Below are positions 10,146-18,240 of a DNA stretch of 64,000 nt, in pieces; position 1 is the stretch's first letter, and each line of letters begins with the position of its first letter. The stretch is taken from NCBI RefSeq assembly GCF_013523165.1, contig NZ_JAAMQI010000019.1, positions 18,616 through 82,615 of the forward strand. The letters are read 5' to 3'. The translations under genes and the position numbers were made by a program. The notes under the pieces were generated by a model, which saw only the letters and a program-made list of their open reading frames with translations, had not been told where the DNA came from and ran no database searches. The DNA comes from Pseudomonas entomophila (GTDB lineage Bacteria > Pseudomonadota > Gammaproteobacteria > Pseudomonadales > Pseudomonadaceae).

Positions 10146-11753
10146 TCAGCGCAGGGTCAGCGTCCGGCGCTGGCCATCGCTGACCATCTGGATGAACTGG
10201 CGGGCCGTCAGGGGCCGGGCAAACAGCCACCCCTGACCATACTCCACGCCTTCGCTGCTGAGCAGCTCGGCCTGATCCTCGTATTCGACCCCCTCGGCGA
10301 TGACTTGCAACTGCAGAGCATGGGCCATGCGTACGATGTGAGGCGCCACGCCACTGCTGGCGGCGTCATGACCCAGCGCATCGATGAAGGCCTTGTCGAT
10401 CTTCAGGCAATCGACCGGCAAGGTCTGCAGGTAGGCCAGGCTGCAATAGCCTGTACCGAAGTCGTCGATCAACACCTTGTGGCCCATGCTGCGCAAGGCC
10501 TGAAGGTGGTCACGCGCTACGTCCACGTCCACCAGGCCACGCTCGGTCACCTCGAAGGCGATCTGCCGTGCAGCGACGCGATGCAGGGCCAGCAACCGGG
10601 TCGCTACCTCTCCGATGCGCGGCGCCGTGACGTCGCAGGCCGCCAGGTTGATCGAGATGTACAACTGTGCGTGCGTGCGCAGCAAGGCGCCCAGCTGCTC
10701 GAGCACGCGTTGCAGCACGAAATCGGTCAACGGTCGGATCTGCCCGGTGTCTTCGGCCAGGGGGATGAACAGGTCCGGGCTGGTCAGGGAGCCATCGGGA
10801 CGACGCCAGCGCACCAAGGCCTCGGCGCCCACGCATCGGCGACTGGCCAGCGTGAAGATGGGCTGGTAGAGCACCTGCAGCTCCCCCCGGCGCAGGGCGC
10901 CTTGCAACTCGGCGCTCATCGAGCGGCGCTGCAACGCCAGCTGCCAGACCAGCCAGCCGATGCAGCAGGCGGCCAGCAGACTGCCGGCCACCACCAGCCA
11001 GAGCAGCCTGCCCAGCTCCAGCGGCGCGGAAGTGCGCGGCACGATGAGCGCCAGCTGGTACTCGGGCGACTTGGTCGGCATGCGGTAGATGAGGCGATCT
11101 GGCAGCTCGATCAGGGCCTGCGTCGAGGTCTCGGGCCATTGGGCGCGTGGCGGCCAGGGCTGCACAGGCCCCAGGACCGGAATCGCCCGCGCCCCGTGGT
11201 CGAGCAGCACCAGCACGCTGCCGCCCGCCGGCAGGTCGACGACGTCGGTCAGGTGCCCGCGAGAGGTCGATACCAGAAAGCGTCCGCGTCCCAGCATCAG
11301 GACCGCCAGGTTGTCATCGGGCTCGGTGGAGGTGTTGAGCCAGATGCTGTAGACCGGCCCATCGATGTCCGGTGCCCGCAACGGCACCTCCCAACGGGCG
11401 CCTTCGCGTATCGAGCACACGGTGGCGCCGTCGACGTAGGCGGCTTCGTAGACGAAGCGGTAACGAAAACCTACCTGACGCAGGGCCGCCAGCATCGCAT
11501 CGTCGCAACGCCTCGACGGGAGCGACTGCAACTGGTCCACACCTTGGCGCAACTGCCCGAACACTTGCTCGAGACGCTCCAGGAAGCGCTCGCCCCGGGC
11601 GTTCATCGAGGCGATCTCCTGTTGTTTCACCTGGTGCATGGCCAGGGTCAGGCTGATCGCCAGCAGCAAGCTTGCACTGAATACGGTCGCGACCACGGCC
11701 AACAGCCGAGGTCGCTGCAACAGGTAGGCAAAAACAGGAGCGAGGGCTGACAT
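10146..11753 (-). CDS. CSS-motif EAL-domain c-di-GMP phosphodiesterase
   Basis: The 535-residue product has two membrane helices (about residues 14-38 and 249-271) flanking a periplasmic CSS domain with Cys83 and Cys113, then a cytoplasmic EAL domain. The catalytic set looks complete: EAL at 311-313, the Asn of SINLAA, Glu of EVTERG, DDFGTG, Lys of LKIDKAF, EGVE and a late Gln in QGWLFARP. In this family the two periplasmic cysteines form a disulfide under DsbA/DsbB control, which restrains activity. Here the motif reads C-S-I instead of C-S-S. It should hydrolyse c-di-GMP to pGpG. No operon partner is clear; dsbA lies 4 kb away. Confidence 0.88.
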   Translation of the reverse strand: MSALAPVFAYLLQRPRLLAVVATVFSASLLLAISLTLAMHQVKQQEIASMNARGERFLERLEQVFGQLRQGVDQLQSLPSRRCDDAMLAALRQVGFRYRFVYEAAYVDGATVCSIREGARWEVPLRAPDIDGPVYSIWLNTSTEPDDNLAVLMLGRGRFLVSTSRGHLTDVVDLPAGGSVLVLLDHGARAIPVLGPVQPWPPRAQWPETSTQALIELPDRLIYRMPTKSPEYQLALIVPRTSAPLELGRLLWLVVAGSLLAACCIGWLVWQLALQRRSMSAELQGALRRGELQVLYQPIFTLASRRCVGAEALVRWRRPDGSLTSPDLFIPLAEDTGQIRPLTDFVLQRVLEQLGALLRTHAQLYISINLAACDVTAPRIGEVATRLLALHRVAARQIAFEVTERGLVDVDVARDHLQALRSMGHKVLIDDFGTGYCSLAYLQTLPVDCLKIDKAFIDALGHDAASSGVAPHIVRMAHALQLQVIAEGVEYEDQAELLSSEGVEYGQGWLFARPLTARQFIQMVSDGQRRTLTLR

Positions 11754-11822
11754 CCGCGGTATCCGGTCGAGTGTCCATGATCAGGGCAACTGTCCGGCAA
11801 GTCAGTCTCTCGAAAGAGCGCT

Positions 11823-12599
11823 TCAATGCATGCTGTTCAGCACTTGCAGGATAGCTGCGGTTTGCGCATCCGCCACGCCATCGTAACGCTGGGGCCGGAA
11901 GTGCATCTGGAAGGCCGTGAGCGTCGTGCGGGTGGCCGGGTCCCAGACGCCGGTCGGCTCGATGGCGTAGCCGGCACGTGCCAGCTGTTGCTGATACCAG
12001 CCGATGCTCGGTGGGTTCGCGGCATAGTAGGCCTGCTGCCGGGCCACGGCAGTGGCGTCCGGCCAGAGTCCCAGGCCGGCCTCGGCCAACCGCTGCCAGG
12101 GGAACAGCGGGCCTGGGTCCTGCTTGCGCCCCGGGGCGATGTCGCTGTGGCCAATGATGTTGCGCGGCGAGATGCCGTGACGCTTGACGATGTCCTTGAC
12201 CAGGGCGATCACCGCCTGCACCTGGGCCTCGCTGTAGGGGTACCAACGGCGACCGGTAGGGGTGTCGGTGAAGCCTGGGTTGACGATCTCGATCCCGATC
12301 GAGCTGGCGTTCAACCAGGTCCGCCCCTGCCATTGGCTTTCCCCGGCATGCCAGGCCCGGCGGTTTTCGTCCACCAATTGATAGACCGTGCCTGCGCCAT
12401 CGCCGATCAGGTAATGGCTGCTGACCTCGCCATGCGTCAGCAACGCCAGCGAACGCTCCAGCGAAGCATTGGTGTAATGCAGGATGACGAACTGAACGCG
12501 GCTGTCCTGGTTGGCCGAGACATGACTGCGGTCGATGCGCAACCCCGAGGAGCACCCCGCGAGCAACAGCAACAGGGCGGCGAGCAAGCATTTTTTCAT
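11823..12599 (-). CDS. AmpD-type N-acetylmuramoyl-L-alanine amidase lipoprotein (AmpDh2-like)
   Basis: The 258-residue product has a lipoprotein signal with lipobox LLAGC (Cys16), an Amidase_2 domain (about residues 30-180) and a C-terminal peptidoglycan-binding domain (about 195-255). Zinc ligands fit His in VILHYTN, His in NIIGHSDIAPGRK and the following Asp of QDPGPLFPW. It should cleave the bond between MurNAc and L-Ala in anhydro-muropeptides or sacculus peptides at the outer membrane. P. aeruginosa has AmpDh2 at the equivalent place near algB/kinB. The ATG at 12599 starts the signal peptide. Confidence 0.88.
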   Translation of the reverse strand: MKKCLLAALLLLLAGCSSGLRIDRSHVSANQDSRVQFVILHYTNASLERSLALLTHGEVSSHYLIGDGAGTVYQLVDENRRAWHAGESQWQGRTWLNASSIGIEIVNPGFTDTPTGRRWYPYSEAQVQAVIALVKDIVKRHGISPRNIIGHSDIAPGRKQDPGPLFPWQRLAEAGLGLWPDATAVARQQAYYAANPPSIGWYQQQLARAGYAIEPTGVWDPATRTTLTAFQMHFRPQRYDGVADAQTAAILQVLNSMH

Positions 12600-12715
12600 A
12601 GGACGGACACGCGCATCGGGTCAGGAAGATCGCGCCAGTATAACGAGCTGACCGGCCAACGCACGTGGCGCGCGACAGGGCGCGCCTGCTCGACAGGAAC
12701 ACATCCGGCAGGCCT

Positions 12716-14650
12716 TCAATGATCGGTTTCGACCCGGTTGCGCCCTTGGGCCTTGGCCCGGTACAACGCCTGGTCGGCCCGCTTGAGCACCGCCTCGGCC
12801 TGATCGCCGGCCCGGAAGGCACTCACGCCGATCGAGACGCTCACGGTCACCCGCTCGCCCTTGAAATGGAACGGGCAGGCTTCCACGGCGGCACGCAAGT
12901 CGTCGCTCGACGCGCGACCGGCCGCCAGCGGGCTACCCGGCAGCAGCAGCACGAACTCCTCGCCTCCGAAGCGCGCGATGAAATCTCGGCCCTTCAGGCG
13001 TGTGCGCAGTACATGGGTGACGATCTTCAGGACCTTGTCGCCGGCCAGGTGCCCATAGCTGTCATTGATCCGCTTGAAGTGGTCCAGGTCGAGGATCGCC
13101 AGGCACAGGGGCTCACCGGATACCTGCCAGGTCTGTACCTCGTGCTCGAGGCGCTCGCTCCAGGCCGCCCGGTTGGGCAGCCCGGTGAGCGGGTCGATCA
13201 GGGCTTTCTGGCGTTGCTCTTCGAGGTGGCCGCGCACGTCCAGCGCTTCCTGCTCCATCGCCGCCACGCGTTCGGCCAACCCTTGCAAACGACCGGCCAG
13301 CGCCTGTTCGCGCTGATCCCGCGTGCGGCAGTGTTCGTCCAGCGTGGTCAGCAGGCCTTCCAGGCGGTTGTCCAGGATCGAGCGCAGACTCGCCAGGTCA
13401 GCCACGTCCTGGACACTGCTCTGCAGGCCGCCGACCTGCGCGCGCAGTTGGTGATCGAGTTGACGCGAGGCCGAGCGTTGGTCGGCATGGCCACTGCTGG
13501 CATCCTGCAGATGGCTCTGAAAGCTCTCCAGGCGCCCGTTGAGCTGCTGCAGATAAGCCTCGAACTCATGCTGCCCGCTGTCGTTGATCGCCAGCATCAG
13601 CACGGCCAGGTCGTCCAGCACGGGGATCAGCTCGTACCAGTTCAGGCCACCGGCGACCCGTTCGCGCATGGCCAGCGCCTGGGTCTTGTGTCGCTCTGGC
13701 AATGTAAGATCGTCGAGCAGGCCGAGTAGCGTCTGCTCGATGTGCGCCGCCACGCTGCTGTAAGGAGGCTCTACGGCATAGGGCAGGGCATAGGGACCGT
13801 CGTCCAGCGATTCGTCCAATGCGCCGTCGTCGTCGATCGACGATGGCTGCGCCGAGGGCAGGACGGGTGGTGGAGTCGCGATCGAGGCAGGCGGTGCGGA
13901 CAGGGCCTCCGGCAGCGCGGACACAGCGGGTGTGTCGTCTGTCACAGGCGGCACGAGCACAGGCCGCACGTCGCTCGTCACAGGCGGCGCCAACACGGGT
14001 GTGTCTGCAGGCGGCGGGTCGATCGGGGCAGGTACCGCGTCAGGTACAGGCGACGGTGCAGGTAACGGTTCAGGCGCGGGTACTGGCACTACCGGAGCGA
14101 CAGGCGCGGTGGCCGGTGCATCGGCGTCACGAGACCCGAACAGCCGTTGCAGCAGGCCAGGCCCCGTGGGCGGCGCCTCTGCACGCAAGGCCTGCAGGGC
14201 CCGCCCTTGCAGGTTGCTCAGTTCGCTCAGCAGCAGGGGCATCTCCCGGGCTTGACCGACGCGCTCATCGAGTTGCTTGGCGAACTTCTTCAGCGGCTTG
14301 CCGACGTCGCTAGGCAAGGGCAGGTGCTGCAGTTGCTGCACCAGGGCCGAGAGGGCCGTGCTGACCTGACCCAGGCGCGTCTCACGGCGCTGCTCGGAAT
14401 CGAGCACGGCCTTTTCCAGGCGAGGAATGAGCCCGGCGAGCGCGGCGTCGAGGTTGTCGCCGCGAATGACCTCGCGCATCTCCTTCATGCACGCATCGAC
14501 CGCCTTGTCGCTGCCTTCGGCCGCCAGCGTGCTGCGCACCAGGCCGCGGCGCAGCAGGTCGAGACGCGCCTCCCAACGCCGTTCGAGCGCTTCCTGCTGC
14601 TCGAGGCTCTCCAGGTATTTGTCTTTCCAGCGCTGGGCGTCGTCGGTCAT
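12716..14650 (-). CDS. dgcH: diguanylate cyclase, DgcH type
   Basis: The 644-residue product has no membrane helix. The N-terminal half is helical, starting MTDDAQRWKDKYLESLEQQE; residues about 175-285 form a low-complexity Pro/Ala/Val/Thr linker; a second helical region follows, with coiled-coil character up to about residue 480. The GGDEF domain is C-terminal, with GGEEF at 562-566. The allosteric I-site position five residues upstream reads K-G-R-D instead of R-x-x-D, so product inhibition may be weak. In P. aeruginosa the orthologue next to the endo/exonuclease gene and dsbA is PA5487 (DgcH). It synthesises c-di-GMP, opposing the EAL enzyme 1 kb away. Confidence 0.85.
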   Translation of the reverse strand: MTDDAQRWKDKYLESLEQQEALERRWEARLDLLRRGLVRSTLAAEGSDKAVDACMKEMREVIRGDNLDAALAGLIPRLEKAVLDSEQRRETRLGQVSTALSALVQQLQHLPLPSDVGKPLKKFAKQLDERVGQAREMPLLLSELSNLQGRALQALRAEAPPTGPGLLQRLFGSRDADAPATAPVAPVVPVPAPEPLPAPSPVPDAVPAPIDPPPADTPVLAPPVTSDVRPVLVPPVTDDTPAVSALPEALSAPPASIATPPPVLPSAQPSSIDDDGALDESLDDGPYALPYAVEPPYSSVAAHIEQTLLGLLDDLTLPERHKTQALAMRERVAGGLNWYELIPVLDDLAVLMLAINDSGQHEFEAYLQQLNGRLESFQSHLQDASSGHADQRSASRQLDHQLRAQVGGLQSSVQDVADLASLRSILDNRLEGLLTTLDEHCRTRDQREQALAGRLQGLAERVAAMEQEALDVRGHLEEQRQKALIDPLTGLPNRAAWSERLEHEVQTWQVSGEPLCLAILDLDHFKRINDSYGHLAGDKVLKIVTHVLRTRLKGRDFIARFGGEEFVLLLPGSPLAAGRASSDDLRAAVEACPFHFKGERVTVSVSIGVSAFRAGDQAEAVLKRADQALYRAKAQGRNRVETDH

Positions 14651-14678
14651 GCCTGGATCCGCATCGGGGTGGGGGCTG

Positions 14679-15533
14679 TCAGCTCACGACCGGCAGCGTA
14701 TCCAGAGTCAATGCGTCAGGCAAACGAATCTCCACCGCCACCGGCAAGTGGTCGGAAATGGGTTGAGACAGGACCTCGACCCGTTCCAGCGTCAGGGTCG
14801 GGCTGAGCAGGATATGGTCCAGGCAGCGCTGGGGTCGCCAGCTGGGGAACGTGGCCTCGACCTGTGGTGCGATCAGCCCCAGATCACGCAGGGGCGAGTG
14901 CTCGAGCAGGTCATTGGCGTGGGTGTTCATGTCCCCCATGAGCACCTGATGACGATAGCCACCGATCAGCTCGCGGATGTAGGCCAGCTGCAGGGCGCGG
15001 GTCTTGGCTCCCAGGGCCAGGTGCATCATGACCACCACCAGCGCATCCGCGCCCTCGCCGAAGCGCACCAGAATCGCACCGCGACCGGCCGGCCCGGGCA
15101 ACGGATGGTCTTCGAGCGCATGGGGCCTGAGGCGGCTCAACACGCCATTGCTGTGTTGGGCGAAACGCCCGAGGTTGCGGTTGAGCTGCTGGTACCAGTA
15201 GGGGAAGGCACCGAGGTGCGCCAGGTGCTCCACCTGATTGACGTAGCCCGAGCGCAGGCTGCCTCCGTCGACCTCCTGCAAGGCGACCAGGTCGAAGTCG
15301 CCGATCAGCGCGCCGATCTTCTGCAGGTTGCCGGCACGACCGGTGTGCGGCAGCAGGTGCTGCCAGCTGCGGGTCAGGTAGTGCCGGTAGCGTTCGGTAC
15401 TGATCCCTACCTGGATGTTGAAGCTCAGCAGCCTGAGCCGCCCATCGGCGGGCAACTGGGCGCCTTGCAGATGGGCTGGGTTGACCTGCGGCTGATGCAG
15501 GCCGACGCCTCGCGTGGTCTTCAAGCGGGCCAT
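14679..15533 (-). CDS. endonuclease/exonuclease/phosphatase family protein
   Basis: The 284-residue product shows the EEP fold marks: LLSFNIQVG (metal-binding Asn) near residue 34, LVALQEVDGG (Glu ligand) near 84, LMGDMNTH (Asp/Asn) in the second half and the final SDHLPV (catalytic His) near residue 260. Enzymes of this fold cut phosphodiesters in DNA, RNA or lipids; the substrate here cannot be told. No signal peptide is obvious. It lies 28 bases before dgcH and 11 after dsbA, in the same order as in P. aeruginosa (PA5488), so the three may share a transcript. Confidence 0.82.
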   Translation of the reverse strand: MARLKTTRGVGLHQPQVNPAHLQGAQLPADGRLRLLSFNIQVGISTERYRHYLTRSWQHLLPHTGRAGNLQKIGALIGDFDLVALQEVDGGSLRSGYVNQVEHLAHLGAFPYWYQQLNRNLGRFAQHSNGVLSRLRPHALEDHPLPGPAGRGAILVRFGEGADALVVVMMHLALGAKTRALQLAYIRELIGGYRHQVLMGDMNTHANDLLEHSPLRDLGLIAPQVEATFPSWRPQRCLDHILLSPTLTLERVEVLSQPISDHLPVAVEIRLPDALTLDTLPVVS

Positions 15534-15544
15534 GGTCAGCGCCG

Positions 15545-16177
15545 CTACTTGGCGGCGCGCTCCTTGGCGATCAGCTGGTCGGCGACCTGCAGGACGCCTT
15601 CAGGCCCACCGGCGGTGCCGAGGTCGAAGCGGTACTTGCCATCGACGACCATGCTCGGCACGCCCGTGATCTCGTACTTCTTCGCCAGCTCCTTGGCCTG
15701 GTTGACCTGGCCCTTGATGGCGAAGGAGTTGAAGGTGGCCAGGAACTTGTCCTTGTCCACGCCCTGGGTCGCCAGGAACTCGGCCATTTCGTCAGGCTTG
15801 GTCAGGCGCTTGCGCTGGTTCTGGATGGCATCGAACACCGCAGCGTGGACCTTCGCCTCCACCCCCATGGCTTCGAGGGTCAGGAACATCTGCCCGTGGG
15901 CGTCCCAGGGACCGCCGAACATGGCGGGTACGCGCTTGAAGACGACGTCCTTGGGCAGTTTTTCGACCCAGGGGTTGAGGGTCGGCTCGAAGTGGTAGCA
16001 ATGCGGGCAGCCGTACCAGAACAGTTCGACGACCTCGATCTTGCCAGGTACCGAGACAGGAACCGGATTGCTCAGCTCGATGTATTGCTCGCCGGCGACA
16101 GGCTCCGCGGCCTGGACGGCGGCTACTCCGAAAGCGCTGGCGGCGACCAGCGCGGCGCTGAGAAACAGTTTACGCAT
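15545..16177 (-). CDS. dsbA: thiol:disulfide oxidoreductase DsbA
   Basis: The 210-residue product has a signal peptide (cleavage near VQA-A, residue 23), the active site C57-P-H-C60 in FWYGCPHCYHF, and the cis-proline loop GVPSMVV. DsbA introduces disulfides into exported proteins in the periplasm. Likely local clients are the Cys-containing Ivy homologue and the CSS domain of the EAL protein (inference). The start at 16177 gives the standard signal and family length. The upstream region to 16401 holds its promoter and two GTTAAC repeats but no gene. Confidence 0.95.
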   Translation of the reverse strand: MRKLFLSAALVAASAFGVAAVQAAEPVAGEQYIELSNPVPVSVPGKIEVVELFWYGCPHCYHFEPTLNPWVEKLPKDVVFKRVPAMFGGPWDAHGQMFLTLEAMGVEAKVHAAVFDAIQNQRKRLTKPDEMAEFLATQGVDKDKFLATFNSFAIKGQVNQAKELAKKYEITGVPSMVVDGKYRFDLGTAGGPEGVLQVADQLIAKERAAK

Positions 16178-16401
16178 GCTTTGCTCCTGAGGCAGTCATT
16201 GGCCGCTTGGCGACCTTGCTGAATAGTCTGAGACCCATGGTAAGAGGTCGAGTTCTCGAGTGTAACGTTTACGGTCATGAAAAAGGGTGAACGATGCCGG
16301 GGGCGACCGGAGAACCGCAGGGGCTGGAACGCTCGCCTGAGCGCCGTCGGGCAACGGCCCCCTTGTTAACCCGGCCCCATTAACCTTGTGTTAACGGCGG
16401 C

Positions 16402-17013
16402 TCACTGCAAGCCCTGGATGTAGCTGGACAGGGCCTCGCTGTCTGCCTCGCTCAGCCGCTGGGCAATGGTGCGCATGATGGCGGCATCGCCTTCGTCCGT
16501 GCGCTGGCCTTCACGAAATGCCCGCAGCTGCTTGCTCACGTAGGCGGCATGCTGGCCGGCCACTCGAGGAAAGCCTGCCGAGGGCAGCCCTGCACCATCG
16601 GGCGCATGGCAACCGATGCAGGCGGGCAGGCCCGTGCCCGGATCGCCCCCGTTGAACAGCGCACGGCCACGCTCGACCAGGACGGGATCGGCAACGCCTG
16701 TGGTCGGCGTCTGGCTGGCGTACCAGGCAGCGAGGTCGGCCAGGTCCTGATCGCTCGAGGAGGCCAGCAGGCCGGTCATTTCCGGCACGGGCCGCACCCC
16801 CGTGCGGATGTCGTGAAGCTGCTCGAGCAGGTAGCGCTCGCCTTGGCCTGCGAGCTTGGGAAAGATCGGCACCAGGCTGTTGCCATCAGGGTTGTGGCAC
16901 GCACCGCACACGGCGCTCTTGGCCTGCCCCGCTGCCGCCACCCCGCGCAGCGGCTCGGCCTGGAGGGTGCCCTGGCCACACAGCATCAGCAGCAGGCCTG
17001 CCATCAGGCGCAC
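16402..17013 (-). CDS. dihaem cytochrome c4
   Basis: With a GTG start at 17013 the product is 203 residues. It has a signal peptide (MRLMAGLLLMLCGQGTLQA) and two haem c domains with CGACH near residue 36 and CIGCH near 133, each followed by a distal Met (PEM, AAIM). Cytochrome c4 is a periplasmic electron carrier to terminal oxidases. The start is uncertain: the frame is open to a TTG at 17088, and an ATG at 17004 is also possible; none has a strong ribosome-binding site. Many pseudomonads carry two cytochrome genes between engB and dsbA; here only one is present. Confidence 0.88.
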   Translation of the reverse strand: MRLMAGLLLMLCGQGTLQAEPLRGVAAAGQAKSAVCGACHNPDGNSLVPIFPKLAGQGERYLLEQLHDIRTGVRPVPEMTGLLASSSDQDLADLAAWYASQTPTTGVADPVLVERGRALFNGGDPGTGLPACIGCHAPDGAGLPSAGFPRVAGQHAAYVSKQLRAFREGQRTDEGDAAIMRTIAQRLSEADSEALSSYIQGLQ

Positions 17014-17274
17014 GGGCTTGCGCAGGCGCGCCTGGCCAAGGCATGACGTGGCGTGACGCGGGCCCGCTTGGTCTGGGGAATCGTGCAATGCCTTGGAATC
17101 CTGTGTAGCCTGCGCGAACGGCAGCTCGTTGTCGCCGCCCCCGCGGCCTGGCGCGCGCGGCTAGTGTCGGTGCAACGCGCACACGAAAACCGCCTCACTA
17201 TATACTTCCGGCATTCAAACGGAAACGCACCGCTTGCCGCGCCCAGGCCCGGCAACGCCCCTATCGGAAAACCC

Positions 17275-17910
17275 ATGCACGTCAAGAATCCCATCCTCGG
17301 TCTCTGCCAGCAGGCTCGTTTCGCCATCAGCGCTGCCAAGGTCGAGCAGTGCCCCGACGACCAGGGCTACGAAGTCGCCTTCGCCGGCCGCTCGAACGCC
17401 GGCAAGTCCAGCGCCCTGAACACGTTGACCCACGCCAACCTGGCGCGTACGTCCAAGACGCCGGGGCGCACCCAGTTGCTGAACTTCTTCGCCCTGGACG
17501 ACGAGCGCCGCCTGGTCGACCTGCCCGGTTATGGCTACGCCAAGGTGCCGATTCCCCTCAAGCAGCACTGGCAGCGCCACCTGGAAGCCTACCTGGGCAG
17601 CCGCGAGTGCCTGCGTGGCGTGATCCTGATGATGGACGTGCGCCATCCGATGACCGACTTCGACAAGATGATGCTCGACTGGGCCAAGGCCAGTCAGATG
17701 CCGATGCACATCCTGCTGACCAAGGCCGACAAGCTCACCTTCGGCGCCGCGAAGAACACGCTGCTCAAGGTACAGGCGGAGATCCGCAAGGGCTGGGGCC
17801 AGGGCGTGACCATCCAGCTGTTTTCGGCGCCCAAGCGCCAGGGGCTGGAAGAGGCCTACGGCGTCCTGGCTGGCTGGATGGAACTGGAAGACAAGCCAGC
17901 GGCCGAATAA
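17275..17910 (+). CDS. engB: ribosome-biogenesis GTPase EngB (YihA/YsxC)
   Basis: The 211-residue product carries GTPase motifs G1 GRSNAGKSS (near residue 40), G2 TPGRTQ, G3 DLPGYGYA, G4 TKAD and G5 SAPK, the usual EngB layout. EngB helps large-subunit assembly and is essential in many bacteria. The ATG at 17275 begins the conserved region; the open frame upstream reads through the divergent promoter region, which has a TATACT -10-like hexamer at 17201-17206. It converges on the sRNA and polA, as in enterobacteria and other pseudomonads. Confidence 0.94.
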   Translation: MHVKNPILGLCQQARFAISAAKVEQCPDDQGYEVAFAGRSNAGKSSALNTLTHANLARTSKTPGRTQLLNFFALDDERRLVDLPGYGYAKVPIPLKQHWQRHLEAYLGSRECLRGVILMMDVRHPMTDFDKMMLDWAKASQMPMHILLTKADKLTFGAAKNTLLKVQAEIRKGWGQGVTIQLFSAPKRQGLEEAYGVLAGWMELEDKPAAE

Positions 17911-17975
17911 CCCGCTGCGCCTGCCGAGCCGTCGTGGGTGGGTCGATGACTGGCCCGGATCGCCGGACGGCAGGC

Positions 17976-18017
17976 AAAAAAAACCCCGGACTTCATGGGG
18001 GAGGGGGAAGTTCGGGG
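17976..18017 (-). terminator. intrinsic terminator of the ersA-type sRNA
   Basis: On the minus strand an 11-bp stem CCCCGAACTTC / GAAGTCCGGGG (one G-U type pair) is followed by eight T residues (A-run at 17976-17983 on the plus strand). Confidence 0.88.
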
Positions 18018-18104
18018 TCCAAGTTCGGACCGCTAGGGCGGGGTCCGAATATCTGCCAACACTTAACACAACATAGGAGCATCGAACGGCTTGCTCAGCC
18101 ATTC
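17976..18104 (-). ncRNA. ersA: ErsA-type small RNA (Spot 42 position, between polA and engB)
   Basis: Between polA and engB, in the same direction as polA, an sRNA gene of about 129 nt is delimited by an AlgU-type promoter and a terminator. Predicted folds: a middle stem TTCGGACC / GGTCCGAA (arms at 18042-18049 and 18024-18031) and the terminator hairpin with a C-rich loop. ErsA of P. aeruginosa is 132 nt, depends on AlgU (sigma-22), binds Hfq and represses algC among others; enterobacterial Spot 42 occupies the same site. The C-rich single strands would suit pairing with Shine-Dalgarno sequences (inference). Confidence 0.82.
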
Positions 18105-18110
18105 AGGGAC

Positions 18111-18138
18111 TCTGAGTCGCGTTTCACCCCTTAAGTTC
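18111..18138 (-). promoter_or_regulatory. AlgU (sigma-22/sigma-E)-type promoter of the sRNA
   Basis: On the minus strand GAACTT (18138-18133), 17 bases, then TCAGA (18115-18111) match the AlgU consensus GAACTT-N16/17-TCTGA. The predicted start is near 18104. Confidence 0.78.
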
Positions 18139-18240
18139 CCCTGCCTGTGAAAATGCTTTTCATCCGCGCGTTCATGCCCACCCCCACGGGACCACGCGCC
18201 CGGCCCTGACACGATCGCCAGGCACCGGGCACACGTGATG

